Positions 37,008 through 47,327 of a stretch of DNA of 64,000 nucleotides are shown in pieces. The position numbers and the translations under genes were made by a program. How positions within the stretch are numbered: the stretch's first letter is position 1; each line of letters begins with the position of its first letter. The stretch is from Hyphomonadaceae bacterium (GTDB taxonomy: Bacteria; Pseudomonadota; Alphaproteobacteria; Caulobacterales; Hyphomonadaceae): positions 62,001 to 126,000 of the forward strand of contig JADKDU010000001.1 in assembly GCA_016714495.1 (NCBI GenBank), given 5' to 3'. Under the pieces are notes generated by a model. It was not told where the DNA came from. It saw nothing but the letters and a program-made list of their open reading frames with translations, and did no database searches.

Positions 37008-39842
37008 TCAAACGGCGCTGGGGCCAGCTTCCGTCGTGAGCGAGCCCAGTTTCCCCGTCCGCAGCTGGGCGACAGACGACTGAATGGCTTGCAGTCGGGC
37101 ATCTAGAGCCGAAAAGTCCTTCAAAGCCAGATGATTGGCCAGCCAGGTCTTGAGGCCCGCTGAAGCATGGTCAGGGTCAAACCGGTCGCCCGAGGCGATC
37201 CTCAGGGCCTGTTGCAGGTTGAGCTGGAAAGTAAGGCCGTCCGCCAGCATAGCCGCCTCCCCCGGCGCCAGCCGCCCTGCCGCTGCGATAGCCTTGATGG
37301 CGTCCATCGACGTCGGAATCACTGCCCCCGGAACGTCCGCTGCAGACATCAGGATCGCGTGCTGGATGACGAACTCGATGTCCACCAGCCCTCCCGCCGC
37401 AAACTTTACATCCCAGCGCGACCGGGCCGGCCGCTCACGCGCCATGCGGCGGCGCATGTCGGCGACGTCTTCCGTGATCTTTGGATCGGCCGCCTTGGCG
37501 CGCAGCGCGTCGCGAGCCGCCTCAACAATGCGCCCGCCGAGCGCTGGATCGCCAGCCACGGGACGTATGCGCGTGAGCGCCATGAACTCCCAAGTCCACG
37601 CGTCTTCCCGATAATAACGCTCGAATGAAGAGAATTTCACAGCCACCGGCCCTGCCCGTCCAGACGGCCGCAGCTGCATATCGACTTCGTAGAGCGTGCC
37701 TTCCTCTGTCGGCGCGGAGAGCGCCGCGATGAGGCGCTGCACAAAACGCGTAGCGAGATTTGCGCCTGCGTCGTCTTCCGGCTCGTAGATCAACATCAGG
37801 TCGAGATCGGATGTTGCCGTCAGTTCACGACCGCCGAACTTGCCCAGCGCACAGACAGACCATTTGCCGATGCTACCCGGAAAGCGCGACAGCACGTCCT
37901 TTTCGCAGACATCCGCGAGACCCGCGACACACGCGTCCGCCAGATCGGCATAAGCTGCTCCCGCCTCTGCCGCGCCGATAGCGCCGCGCAGAAGCTGATA
38001 GCCGATGCGGAACGCTTCTTCCCTATGAAACCGCCGCGCGACATTGAGCTGAGCTTCAAACCCATCTGCACGTTTGAGCTGACTGCCCAGTCGCGCCTCG
38101 CGAGCACCAGGAAGATCATGCTGTGCTGGCGCTCGGAATGACGGCTCCAGCATCGAATCCATAAGCGCGGGACGACGCGCGAGATCCGCCGCCAGCTTGG
38201 GCGCGAAGGACATGGTCTCGATAACATCACGCGTCAGCCCAGGCTCAGCAAGCATCAGCGACATCACCTGAACGCCAGATGGGAGGCCTGAAAAGAACTC
38301 CTGAAAGCGTTCGAACGCCGCGTCTGGCTCGCCAGCCTTGGACATAGCCTCGAGCAGTCGCGGTCCGAGTGATGTGAGCAACTGCTGCGAGCGTGCAGAC
38401 CGTGTCGCAGGAATACTGCCACGATGCCATTGTTGGAAAACATGTATGATCCGGGCCGGGTCGCTGAACCCCAATGTCTTCAGCGTCTCAACCGTTCCCG
38501 GATCATCGTCGACGCCTGTGAAGACAAGATTGCCCGCTTCGCCCGACAGCCGCTCTTCGGTGGCGAAGAGGTCCGAGTACGCGCCATGCACGCGCCGCCG
38601 AACGGCGGAGATGTCCGTCTCGAACCTGGCTTCGTCCCCATAGCCTGACAGCACGGCCACCGCCGTCCGCTTCTCCCGCGCCTCGGGAAGATGATGAGTC
38701 TGCTCGTCATTCAGCATCTGGATGCGGTGTTCGATGGAACGGAGGAAATCATAGCTGCGACACAGACCTTCAGCGACTTGCGGCTGGATAATGCCCGCCG
38801 CTGCCATGGCTGTGAGCGCGTCCTTCGTCCCGGGCTGGCGCAATTCCGGGCGACGCCCGCCGAGGATCAGCTGCTGCACCTGCGCAAAGAACTCGATCTC
38901 GCGCACGCCGCCCCTGCCCAGCTTTACGTCGAAATCAGGCGAGTCCAGTTCCGCATGGCCGCCATGGGAGTGGATCTGCCGCTTGATCGAATGGATGTCG
39001 GCAATCGCCCAATAGTCGAGATGCCTGCGCCAGACATAAGGCTGCAGATCGTTGAGGTAGGCATCGCCAGTCTTTGCGTCGCCCGCGCAGACGCGCGCCT
39101 TGATGTGCGCCATGCGCTCCCAGTTCTGACCGATGCTTTCGTAATAGCTGGTCGCAAACTGGGTCGAGATTGCCGGGCTGGTCGAAGAAGGATCCGGGCG
39201 AAGCCGCAGATCAGTGCGGAACACGTAGCCATCGGCGGTGCGTTCTTCCAGCACGCGCACAAGATCACGCGTCAGACGCAGCATTGCTTCTTTCACGCGC
39301 ATGCCCTTGATCGGCAGCACGTCGAGATCGAACAACACAATGAGATCTATGTCGCTGGAATAGTTGAGTTCGCGCGCGCCCATCTTGCCCATGGCAAGCA
39401 CGAACAGGCCCGGCATCTCGTCGCTGATGCGCGTCTCCCCCAGCGAGCCAGACGCCCAGGCCGAACGTATCGCCAGCCGCAGCGCCGCCTTCACGGAAAC
39501 ATCTGCAAGCAGCGTCAGACGTTCGACGACATCGTCCAGATTCCAGGTACCTGCGAGATCGCCGGCGGCGATGGCGGCATGCGCGGCCTCCTTCGCGCGA
39601 CGCATCTCACGCATCGGCGCGCCAATCGAACCTTCCATGCCGCCCGCCGCTTCGATCGCCTCGAAGGCGCGTGTCAGCACACCTTCCGGGCCGCCCGACA
39701 GCTGCTCAAACACGTCGGGCCGCCGGCGTTCAATGCGAGCAATGTAGTCGGAATATCTTGCTGCGAGCGTCAACGCCGCCAGCGGGCTCCCATTCGCACC
39801 GCCTATCGCGCCCAGATCAAGATTTTCGAGTCGGTCTGTCAT
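37008..39842 (-). CDS. glnE: Bifunctional glutamine synthetase adenylyltransferase/deadenylylase
   Basis: Switches glutamine synthetase off (AMP transfer) and on (AMP removal) in response to PII and glutamine. The 944-residue protein has two nucleotidyltransferase domains with their signatures: N-terminal 'GARELNYSSDIDLIVLFD' and C-terminal 'GGRELTATSDLDLMLIY', separated by the usual helical regions. Both Asp-x-Asp metal sites are intact. Length fits the family. It lies downstream of a histidine kinase (47-base gap) in a conserved alphaproteobacterial neighbourhood with degP and ccm genes. Confidence 0.95.
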   Translation of the reverse strand: MTDRLENLDLGAIGGANGSPLAALTLAARYSDYIARIERRRPDVFEQLSGGPEGVLTRAFEAIEAAGGMEGSIGAPMREMRRAKEAAHAAIAAGDLAGTWNLDDVVERLTLLADVSVKAALRLAIRSAWASGSLGETRISDEMPGLFVLAMGKMGARELNYSSDIDLIVLFDLDVLPIKGMRVKEAMLRLTRDLVRVLEERTADGYVFRTDLRLRPDPSSTSPAISTQFATSYYESIGQNWERMAHIKARVCAGDAKTGDAYLNDLQPYVWRRHLDYWAIADIHSIKRQIHSHGGHAELDSPDFDVKLGRGGVREIEFFAQVQQLILGGRRPELRQPGTKDALTAMAAAGIIQPQVAEGLCRSYDFLRSIEHRIQMLNDEQTHHLPEAREKRTAVAVLSGYGDEARFETDISAVRRRVHGAYSDLFATEERLSGEAGNLVFTGVDDDPGTVETLKTLGFSDPARIIHVFQQWHRGSIPATRSARSQQLLTSLGPRLLEAMSKAGEPDAAFERFQEFFSGLPSGVQVMSLMLAEPGLTRDVIETMSFAPKLAADLARRPALMDSMLEPSFRAPAQHDLPGAREARLGSQLKRADGFEAQLNVARRFHREEAFRIGYQLLRGAIGAAEAGAAYADLADACVAGLADVCEKDVLSRFPGSIGKWSVCALGKFGGRELTATSDLDLMLIYEPEDDAGANLATRFVQRLIAALSAPTEEGTLYEVDMQLRPSGRAGPVAVKFSSFERYYREDAWTWEFMALTRIRPVAGDPALGGRIVEAARDALRAKAADPKITEDVADMRRRMARERPARSRWDVKFAAGGLVDIEFVIQHAILMSAADVPGAVIPTSMDAIKAIAAAGRLAPGEAAMLADGLTFQLNLQQALRIASGDRFDPDHASAGLKTWLANHLALKDFSALDARLQAIQSSVAQLRTGKLGSLTTEAGPSAV

Positions 39843-39888
39843 GCGGGCAACCTAGCGTCTGCACGCCCGCGGTCCATCAAGTCCAGCG

Positions 39889-41283
39889 TCATGCCGCTGG
39901 AAGTCGCAATGTCGCCGACAGGCCCGGTCGCGTTGGCGGCCCCCCGCCGTCCGCTAGCACCAGCTTGCCGGTGTGCGCCTCGGCAACCGCAGCTGCGAGA
40001 CTCAATCCCAAGCCGCTACCCGGCTGGCTGCGCGACTGTTCTAGCCGCACAAAACGCTCGACCGCCCGTTCACGATCAGCCGCAGGGATGCCAGGTCCCG
40101 AATCAATCACCGACAGGTCCACGTCCCCGTTGACGCTGCGCTTGGCCTCCAGACGTATGGCTCCGCCTTCGGGCGTATATTTCACGGCATTGTCCATCAG
40201 ATTGGACATGGCCTGCGCGACGAGGTCCCGGTCAGCCAGCACAAAAAGTTCGCCCTGGGGCGTGTATGTGAACGCAAGCCGCTTCTCTTCGCACACGGGC
40301 TGATACAGCTCGGCGAGCTCGTCAGTGATGCCCGTGACATTGGTGCGGCGGAAGGAGCCCGTCGCCCCAGCCTGCACGCGCGACAATCGCAAGACCGCGT
40401 TGAACGTATCCAGCACGCCGTCGACATCGTCGATTGAGCGAACCAGCGCCGCGTGCTGACCGTCCTTGTCGGTGTCGCGGAGCCCGGCCTCAAGCCGGTT
40501 GCGCAATCGGGTGAGGGGAGATCGAAGATCGTGCGCGATTGAATCGCCGGCGGAGCGTGATGAGATCACCAGACGCTCCAGCTTCGCCAGCATGGCGTTC
40601 AGTTGTTCGGACAGCCGGTCGAATTCATCGCCGGAGCCAAACACCGGCGCCCGCCGCGTGAGGTCGCCGCCCATGACGCCCTCAGTTGTCTTGGCGAGCT
40701 GTTCGGCGCGCTGCGCGGCGGATCGGGAGATCACCACGCCGCCGATCAGCGACAGCACGAAGCCGACTGCAGCCGATCGCCAGACCACTTCTGTGATCCT
40801 GCGGTTCATCTCGCCCAGGTCGCCAACGTCATAGGCGACCATCAGCACACCGCCTTCCGAAAGTCGTGATATCCGGCCTTCGGCGGACCGTCTGCTGGGT
40901 TGGCCTTGAATCGTCCTCGCGTCGTAGGCGAACTCGACATTGACCACCTGCCCCAGCGGAGCCGGAGCTGGCAGCACGTCGAAGTCACCCTCGATCTTCT
41001 GCCCGCTTCCATCCTGCAACAGGTAGAAGAACTTCCCCCGCGCCTCGCGGCGCTCCGTAACGGCCTGTTTCAGACGATCTAGGCCGCCGCCCCGATACGC
41101 GGCGGACAATTCTCCGAACTCCGCATTGAGTTCAGCTTCCGCCTGCCGGCCGAGATGACCGGCCGTCTCGTAGTAGAGATATGCAAGAAGCGACGCCGAA
41201 AACAGTATGAAGATCGACGCGTGCAGCAACGCTAGCCGGAACGTTGTCGTCCGGACCAGCGCCGGCAGGCGGCCGATCTTCAT
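39889..41283 (-). CDS. Membrane sensor histidine kinase
   Basis: 464 residues: membrane segments at about 15-36 and 170-190 flank a periplasmic sensor of about 130 residues, then HAMP ('QRAEQLAKTTEGVMGGDLTRRAPV'), HisKA with 'DSIAHDLRSPLTRLRNRLEA' (His in AHDLR), and HATPase with 'NLMDNAVKYTPEGG', 'DSGPGIP' and 'GSGLGLSLAAAVAEAH'. It starts 3 bases after the stop of the OmpR-type regulator, its obvious partner. The signal is unknown; adjacency to degP suggests envelope stress. Confidence 0.9.
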   Translation of the reverse strand: MKIGRLPALVRTTTFRLALLHASIFILFSASLLAYLYYETAGHLGRQAEAELNAEFGELSAAYRGGGLDRLKQAVTERREARGKFFYLLQDGSGQKIEGDFDVLPAPAPLGQVVNVEFAYDARTIQGQPSRRSAEGRISRLSEGGVLMVAYDVGDLGEMNRRITEVVWRSAAVGFVLSLIGGVVISRSAAQRAEQLAKTTEGVMGGDLTRRAPVFGSGDEFDRLSEQLNAMLAKLERLVISSRSAGDSIAHDLRSPLTRLRNRLEAGLRDTDKDGQHAALVRSIDDVDGVLDTFNAVLRLSRVQAGATGSFRRTNVTGITDELAELYQPVCEEKRLAFTYTPQGELFVLADRDLVAQAMSNLMDNAVKYTPEGGAIRLEAKRSVNGDVDLSVIDSGPGIPAADRERAVERFVRLEQSRSQPGSGLGLSLAAAVAEAHTGKLVLADGGGPPTRPGLSATLRLPAA

Positions 41284-41286
41284 TGC

Positions 41287-41958
41287 TTAAGCTTCGAGCC
41301 GGTATCCCGCGCCGCGCACGGTGTGCAGCAGAGGCCGCTCGAAATCCTTGTCGATCTTTCCACGCAGGCGGGACACGTGAACGTCGATCACGTTGGTTTG
41401 GGGATCAAAATGATAGTCCCACACCTTTTCCAGCAGCATCGTGCGGGTCACGACTTGCCCCGCATGCCGCATGAGGAACTCCAGCAAGCGGAATTCGCGC
41501 GGCTGAAGGTCGATCTTCTGTCCGTCGCGATGAACCGTGCGCGCCAGCAGGTCCATCTCCAGCCCGCCGACCGCAAGCTTGGTCGTCGGAATGTCGCCCG
41601 TCGCCCGGCGACCCAGCGCTTCAACACGGGCCACCAGTTCGCTTGGCGCATAGGGCTTCACGAGATAATCGTCGCCGCCCGCTTGCAGGCCCTCGACGCG
41701 GTGATCCACCTCGCCCAGCGCAGACAGGAACAGCGCCGGCGCGCGTCCGCCGCCATCCCGATAGCTCTTGAGCAACTTGAGACCGTCCATGCCGGGAAGC
41801 ATGCGATCAACCACGAGCGCGTCGTACTCGCCTGTGCGCGCCTTGTTCAGGCCCGACTCCCCGTCGCCGCACACATCAACCGCGTGACCGGCTTCGCTCA
41901 GAACGCCTTTGACGAACGCTGCCGCGTCGGCGTCGTCCTCGATGACAATGACCCGCAT
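41287..41958 (-). CDS. OmpR-family response regulator
   Basis: 223 residues: receiver ('MRVIVIEDDADAAAFVKGVL', Asp in 'ALVVDRMLPGMDG', Lys in 'LVKPYA') and winged helix ('LQPREFRLLEFLMRHAGQVV', 'NVIDVHVSRLRGKID', ending 'VRGAGYRLEA'). It begins 11 bases after the degP stop and is followed closely by its kinase, so degP, regulator and kinase probably share a transcript. Confidence 0.92.
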   Translation of the reverse strand: MRVIVIEDDADAAAFVKGVLSEAGHAVDVCGDGESGLNKARTGEYDALVVDRMLPGMDGLKLLKSYRDGGGRAPALFLSALGEVDHRVEGLQAGGDDYLVKPYAPSELVARVEALGRRATGDIPTTKLAVGGLEMDLLARTVHRDGQKIDLQPREFRLLEFLMRHAGQVVTRTMLLEKVWDYHFDPQTNVIDVHVSRLRGKIDKDFERPLLHTVRGAGYRLEA

Positions 41959-41969
41959 GCTTTCTGCTT

Positions 41970-43527
41970 CTATTCCGCCGGAGCAATTTCGATAGGCCGC
42001 AATACGGTCAGGTCAAAGCAACGCTCCTGATTGCCGCAACCGACCCTTGCGATGACGTCTTTCTTGCCCGCCGACTTGGCGGCCGTGATGGCGTCTTCGT
42101 ATTCCTTCGGCGTTTTCACCGCCTTGTTGTTGATCTCGAGGATCACGTCGCCCGGGAAGATGTCGGCTTTCGAAAACGCGCCTTTCGTCTCAACCGTCAC
42201 CACGATCAGGCCTGTCCCAGCCGCGCCCACATCGAACTTCGTGGCTTCTTCCGTGGTCAGCGTGCGCACCGTTCCGCCCGTCACTTTCACATCCGCGTCG
42301 CTTGGCTTCGGCGGCTTCATGTCAGCCCGCTTGGGATCAAGCTCGGCGCTGGCGAGCGCCTTGTCGTCACGTGCGCGAACAGTGACGCGGAGCATCTGCT
42401 CCTTCCCGTCACGGATGATCTTGAAGGTGTTCGTCGACCCGGCCAGCAGGCTGCCAACGCGTTGCGTCAGCTGGCGATTGTCCTTCACGCTTTCGTCGTT
42501 GACCGCGATGATGACGTCGCCCCGTTTGATGCCGCTGGCTTCGGCCGGTCCCCCCGCCGTAACGGTCCGGACGATCGCGCCATTGGCGGTCTTCAGGCTC
42601 CACGCATCGGCATAGCGCTGGGTCATGCTCTGAATCTCGACGCCCAGCCAACCGCGCACGACCTTGCCGTTCTTGATCAGCGTGTCCGCGATCGTTTTTC
42701 ACTGCGTTGGCCTCAATCGCGAACCCGATGCCGACGCTGCCCCCGCCCGTGTCTGAGAAGATAGCCGTGTTCACGCCAATGACTTCGACATTGAGGTTGA
42801 ACGTCGGCCCGCCCGAGTTGCCGCGGTTGATCGGCGCGTCGATCTGGATGAAGTCGTTATAGTTGCCGCCGAGCAGCTCACGCCCGTCAGCCGAAACAAT
42901 GCCTGCTGTCGCCGTGCCGCCGAGGCCAAACGGGTTGCCCACCGCCACGACCCAGTCGCCAACGCGCGGCTTCGCACGCGTGGCAAATTCCACGAACGGA
43001 TATGACCCCGTCTTCTTCACTTTCAGGACGGCGAGATCCGTCTGTTCGTCTGTGCCGACAATCTCAGCTTCAAGCTGGTCGCCATTTTTCAGCGTGACGG
43101 TCACTTCACGAGCATTCTCGACCACGTGGTTGTTGGTGACGATGTAGCCCTGCGGACTGATGAAAAAGCCCGATCCGAGCGCATTCCCTTCCTGGTCCTT
43201 CTCGGGCGCGCCCTTTTCTTCCTCCTCGTCTTCGCCATTGCCGAACCTGTCTTCATACTCTTCGAAGCCAGGCAGGCCGCGGAAGGGATTGAAGGCGCTG
43301 TTGCGGTCCGCGACCTTTATCTCCGTCGTCACCTGAACGCTGACGACTGCCGGGCTCACCCGTTCGATCAGATCGGCGAAACTCATGGGGGCGCCGCCGG
43401 GCGGCGTCACAGCGATCGGCTTCTGCGCCGCTGCGATCGGCGTCATCGCCGTGCCCATCGCCAGCGCGGCCATGAGACCAGCCGCGATGCCTAGGCGGCC
43501 GGTGCGGACAGCTTCAACCATCTTCAT
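41970..43527 (-). pseudogene. degP: DegP/HtrA periplasmic serine protease (frameshifted in a homopolymer)
   Basis: Periplasmic protease-chaperone. From ATG 43527 (or 43521) there is a signal peptide ('LGIAAGLMAALAMGTAM...AAA'), then the trypsin-like domain with the full triad: His in 'VTNNHVVENA', Asp in 'QTDLAVLKV', Ser in 'NRGNSGGPT'. The frame is lost after 'GFAIEANAVK' at the A5 run (T5 on the plus strand, 42695-42699). One A fewer gives 'VKTIADTLIKNGKVVRGWLGVE' and continues through two PDZ domains ('GGPAEASGIKRGDVIIAVND', 'GAFSKADIFPGDVILEINN') to 41970. An acidic insert ('GEDEEEEKGAPEKDQEG') lies in the LA loop. A homopolymer sequencing error is much likelier than loss of this gene. 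Confidence 0.92.
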
Positions 43528-43757
43528 TCGTTTTCTCTCACTGCATTCGCCTGCGCGATCGTCCATGCACGAAACTAGACACCGGCTGGGTCTTCGCAAC
43601 TGCAAAGACCTGTCTGCTTTCCGGCAGTCGACACGCTTTCGGGGGGGAATCCCGCGCTGCGTCAAACCACCGATAGTCCCTTACTTTAAGGCAATCATGC
43701 GGCGGCGCCAGAGGCTGAGCAGCCGGAATTCAGGGAGTCAGGACGGAATTTCAACTC

Positions 43758-44177
43758 TCAGGCGTCCGGTCCGCCTCCGCGGTCGTCCGGAAGCGGGGTC
43801 AGGTCGCGATGGCGGGAGCGTATTGTGCGTAAACCGATGAGGCCGCCGACGCCCAGAAGAAGAAGGAATGGAAAGGCCCAGAGCGCGATCCCCCAGGCGT
43901 GCACGGGCGGCCTGAAGTAAACAAACTGACCGTACAGATCCACAAAATACTGGCGAACTTCCCCGTCCGAAGAGCCCTTGTCGATCTGGGCGCGCACGAC
44001 GCGGCGCATGTCGACCGCGATATCCGCTGTCGATTGCGATATCGGCTCATTTTCGCAGACGACGCAGCGCAACTCCCGCATCAGCCCCTGCGCGCGAGCT
44101 TCCTTGGCGGCATCGGCAAGCGGCTGGTCGACCGCACTGCCCTGAAGCAGCAGCGCGATTAGAAGCGCGGCTTTCAA
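43758..44177 (-). CDS. ccmH: Cytochrome c maturation protein CcmH
   Basis: Membrane thiol-disulfide protein that reduces the apocytochrome c haem motif. 139 residues: signal/anchor at 1-16, redox motif in 'LRCVVCENEPISQS' (CVVC; the family usually has LRCxxCQNxxI), helical 'DMRRVVRAQIDKGSSDGEV', and a C-terminal membrane helix near 95-120. The ATG overlaps the ccmF stop by 4 bases. A 230-base gap with no gene separates it from degP. Confidence 0.92.
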   Translation of the reverse strand: MKAALLIALLLQGSAVDQPLADAAKEARAQGLMRELRCVVCENEPISQSTADIAVDMRRVVRAQIDKGSSDGEVRQYFVDLYGQFVYFRPPVHAWGIALWAFPFLLLLGVGGLIGLRTIRSRHRDLTPLPDDRGGGPDA

Positions 44178-46165
44178 GCGACGGCTCCCGCCGGCGTTTT
44201 TTCGTCAACGCCATCAGGCGTCGGCGCCTCGGTCGAGGTTGCTGGAACGGGCGAGCGCCGACGCAGCCGGGCGGCCAGCGACATGAATCCGCCGACGGCA
44301 ATAAGCGCCGCCCCACCGAACACCCAGTCGATGAGCGGGTGATGCGCAATCCGCAGCCGCCACACGCCAGGCTCTTCGCGAATCGTGTCGCCGAGAGCGA
44401 CATAGACATCGCCGCCCAGCGTTTTCTGGATCGCGACCTCGGTCGTGCTGGTATCAGCCACCGGATAGAAGCGTTTTTCGGGATGGATCATCTCGCTGAC
44501 ACCATCATGCGTTACCTTGATGTCGGCCTGCGTCGCATAATAGTTCGGCCCTTCCACAGAATGCACGCCCTGGAATTCGAACGTCCAGCCCGCCAGCTCT
44601 GCAGATTGTCCCGAGGCAAGCGGGAACGTCCGCTCGGTGCGGGTCGCCGTTTCCACTGTCGCCCCGATCACGAACACGCCGACGCCGATATGCGCGATCG
44701 CCATCCCCCAGACAGTCAGCGGCAAGCGAAACACGCGGCCGAAACCACCCTCACCCACCCTGCGCCACAGGTCAAAGCCAACGCCAACGACAACCCAGGC
44801 GCCGACGAGCACGCCGAAACCGAGCCATATGCCCCAACCGCCAAGCGCAAGGGCGACAAGTCCCGCGATAAGCGCCACGGCGATCGCAGGCGTCAGCCAT
44901 TTTACCAGCGGTGATATGTCTGCTTTGCGCCATGGCGCCGCCTGCGCAAGCGGCAGGAACAACAGTAACACCGCAATCATCGGCGCGAGCGTGAGCTGGA
45001 AGTAGGGCTCGCCAATCGACAGCGATGCACTTTCCGGCGGGATCACCTTTATCTCGCCCAGCCACTGCACCACCATCGGCGTCACCGTGCCGAGCAGTAC
45101 CAGTGCTGCGCCGACCGACAAGAACAGGTTGTTCAACACCAGCGCGCCTTCCCGGCTGACCGGATCAAACTCGGGACCGACCGGCAGCTTCGGCGCGCGC
45201 CAGGCGAAAAGCGCCAGCGCGGCGCTGCCCGCAACGCCAAGACCGGCCAACAGAACAAGTCCGCGCGTAGGATCGGTTGCAAAGGCATGCACCGACGTCA
45301 TCACGCCTGACCGCACGAGGAATGTTCCAAGCAGCGAAAGGCAGAAGGCGAGGATGGCCAGGAATACCGTCCACGAGGCCATGCCGCCGCGTTTCTCGGT
45401 GACGATAAGCGAGTGGATTAGCGCCGCCCCGACGAGCCACGGCATGAAGGACGCGTTCTCGACTGGGTCCCAGAACCACCATCCGCCCCAACCAAGTTCG
45501 TAATAGGCCCAAATAGCCCCCAGCGCGATGCCGATGGTAAGTGAGCTCCACGCGGTCAGGGCCCACGGACGCACGCGCTTTGCCCATTCACGATCGATCT
45601 GCCCGTTGATAAGGCCAGCGGCCGCGATCGAGAACACGAACGACATGCCGACATAGCCCATGTAGAGGAAGGGCGGATGCAGCGCGACAGCAGGATCCTG
45701 CAGCAGCGGATTCATCCCCCCGCCGTCAAGCGGCGGATCTGTGAGCCGGGTAAACGGGCTCGACGCGAACAAAAGATAGGCCAGCGAGCCGAGCGTGAGC
45801 AGTCCTTGCACGCCAAGCGCACGATCGCGCAGACGATCATTCCGCATGAACAACGCCGCAGCGGCGCCGTACCCGGACATGATCAGGCACCACAGCAGCA
45901 TCGACCCTTCATGGTTCCCCCACGCGCCAGCGATGCGGTAGATCATCGGCTTAAGGGAGTGGGAATTCTTGGCGACCAGGGCCACCGAGAAATCGAGGCG
46001 CACAAAGCTGATCACCAGCGTCAGCATCGACAGGAGAAGAAACATTCCTGTCGCAACGGCCAGACGCCGTGGGGCTTCGCCGCCGGTGGTAAGACCCAGC
46101 ACGCTCTGCGCCGCGGCAGTCGCGAGCGCGAGGAAGGCCAGCAGGTGGCCGAGTTCAGCGATCAA
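44174..46165 (-). CDS. ccmF: Haem lyase subunit CcmF
   Basis: Integral membrane component that ligates haem to apocytochrome c. 663 residues with about 14-15 membrane segments. The tryptophan-rich signature 'GWGGWWFWDPVENASF' is exact, and conserved His residues occur in 'GNHEGSML' and 'ALHPPFLYMGYVG'. ATGA-type overlaps join it to ccmE upstream and ccmH downstream. Confidence 0.95.
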   Translation of the reverse strand: MIAELGHLLAFLALATAAAQSVLGLTTGGEAPRRLAVATGMFLLLSMLTLVISFVRLDFSVALVAKNSHSLKPMIYRIAGAWGNHEGSMLLWCLIMSGYGAAAALFMRNDRLRDRALGVQGLLTLGSLAYLLFASSPFTRLTDPPLDGGGMNPLLQDPAVALHPPFLYMGYVGMSFVFSIAAAGLINGQIDREWAKRVRPWALTAWSSLTIGIALGAIWAYYELGWGGWWFWDPVENASFMPWLVGAALIHSLIVTEKRGGMASWTVFLAILAFCLSLLGTFLVRSGVMTSVHAFATDPTRGLVLLAGLGVAGSAALALFAWRAPKLPVGPEFDPVSREGALVLNNLFLSVGAALVLLGTVTPMVVQWLGEIKVIPPESASLSIGEPYFQLTLAPMIAVLLLFLPLAQAAPWRKADISPLVKWLTPAIAVALIAGLVALALGGWGIWLGFGVLVGAWVVVGVGFDLWRRVGEGGFGRVFRLPLTVWGMAIAHIGVGVFVIGATVETATRTERTFPLASGQSAELAGWTFEFQGVHSVEGPNYYATQADIKVTHDGVSEMIHPEKRFYPVADTSTTEVAIQKTLGGDVYVALGDTIREEPGVWRLRIAHHPLIDWVFGGAALIAVGGFMSLAARLRRRSPVPATSTEAPTPDGVDEKTPAGAVA

Positions 46166-46626
46166 GACGTGGGCTCTTTCGAATAGGACGTGTCGCCGCC
46201 GGACTCCGCTGCCCGTTTCAGCGCGTCGTATGTTTCCTTGGGCATGTAGTTTTCGTCGTGCTTGGCGAGAACGCGCTTGGCGACAAGACGGCCGGTTTCA
46301 TCGAACTTGCCCTCAGCGACTACGCCTTTGCCCTCCTCGAACAGGTCGGGGGGGATGTCATGGTAGACGACCGGGACAGCATGCTTGCCGTCGGTGATCT
46401 TGAACAGCAGGGCGCCATCGGGTCCGTGCGTTTCGCTTCCCTTTTCGACAAGGCCGCCCACGCGAACACTCTGAGTGAGGTTGCCAACGCCCTTCTCAAC
46501 GATGTCGGACGGCGACTGGAAGAACGCTACCGTGTCCTGCAGAGCCACCACGGCCAACGCTACGGCGCCGGTCGTCAGTAAAGCCGCCGCTCCGATCAGC
46601 CAGAGTCTCTGTGATCGCTTGCGCAT
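46162..46626 (-). CDS. ccmE: Haem chaperone CcmE
   Basis: Periplasmic haem carrier that binds haem covalently and passes it to CcmF. About 154 residues from ATG 46626 ('MRKRSQRLWLIG'): one N-terminal membrane anchor, an OB-fold ('VRVGGLVEKGSETH', 'VVAEGKF') and the haem-binding His/Tyr in 'KHDENYMP'. An upstream in-frame ATG at 46653 would add nine residues without a clear reason. It overlaps ccmF by 4 bases. Confidence 0.93.
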   Translation of the reverse strand: MRKRSQRLWLIGAAALLTTGAVALAVVALQDTVAFFQSPSDIVEKGVGNLTQSVRVGGLVEKGSETHGPDGALLFKITDGKHAVPVVYHDIPPDLFEEGKGVVAEGKFDETGRLVAKRVLAKHDENYMPKETYDALKRAAESGGDTSYSKEPTS

Positions 46627-46712
46627 GAGAAACGTCTCCGTATAGCGGGGCACAGTATATGGGGTGCGCCCTCAAGCGCCAGCGACACGATAGCGCGAGA
46701 TACTGTCACTAA

Positions 46713-47327
46713 TTAGGGGGATTTGGGGATGGGCCCCGCCGGAACGGGTGATGGCGGGTCAATCCCGAACATCTGCCGCAGCGCGGCGAACATCTGGCGC
46801 TCAGGCCCTGTGTCTGAGGCCCTGGCGTTGATGTCGGCCCACATCGCCTCCGCTTCGGTCGTTTTTCCCTGCAACCAGAGGCCGATTCCCGCCAGATAGC
46901 CGATCCGCAGGTTGCTGGGCTGGGCGGCGAAGGCCTGCTGGTAGAGCTGCGTCGTCGCCGGATCAACTTGCCCCGACATCTTGAAGCGAAGGTCCGCGAG
47001 GTCTGTGACCACATTGATGTTGTTGGGATCCCGGCGCAGCGCGGATTCATAGGCCAGCAGGGCGCCCTGGGGGTTGTTCGACGCCTCCAGCATCTTGCCC
47101 ATGATCCAGTGGGGCGCAGCTTCCGGGTCCCGCTGCGCCAACCCTTCCAGATCCTCAATCCGACTTTCCAACGGCTCGTCAGGCATGTCTGGCTTGCCGA
47201 GAAACCAGTATGCCCCAACCGCCAGAAGGCCGGCGGCCAGCACGGTCGCACGCGTGCGCACGGACTTGGCGACAAACCACGTCCCGCCCGCCACGAAAAC
47301 CACAGCGACAAGAGAAATCCAGATCAA
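46713..47327 (-). CDS. ccmI: CcmI/CycH-type cytochrome c biogenesis TPR protein
   Basis: Apocytochrome c chaperone of the ccm system. 204 residues: two N-terminal membrane helices (about 2-20 and 29-45), then TPR-like repeats ('EDLEGLAQRDPEAAPHWIMGKML', 'AYESALRRDPNNINVVTDLADL', 'QQAFAAQPSNLRIGYLAGIGLWLQG'). It precedes ccmE by about 90 bases and its ATG overlaps the kinase stop by 4 bases. The sequence is divergent, so the name rests partly on context. Confidence 0.82.
   Translation of the reverse strand: MIWISLVAVVFVAGGTWFVAKSVRTRATVLAAGLLAVGAYWFLGKPDMPDEPLESRIEDLEGLAQRDPEAAPHWIMGKMLEASNNPQGALLAYESALRRDPNNINVVTDLADLRFKMSGQVDPATTQLYQQAFAAQPSNLRIGYLAGIGLWLQGKTTEAEAMWADINARASDTGPERQMFAALRQMFGIDPPSPVPAGPIPKSP

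Noticed and set aside
38691..40133. 480-codon plus-strand frame opposite glnE
   Set aside because: Mirror of the high-GC codon pattern of glnE; composition (His/Arg-rich) is not protein-like and there is no motif.
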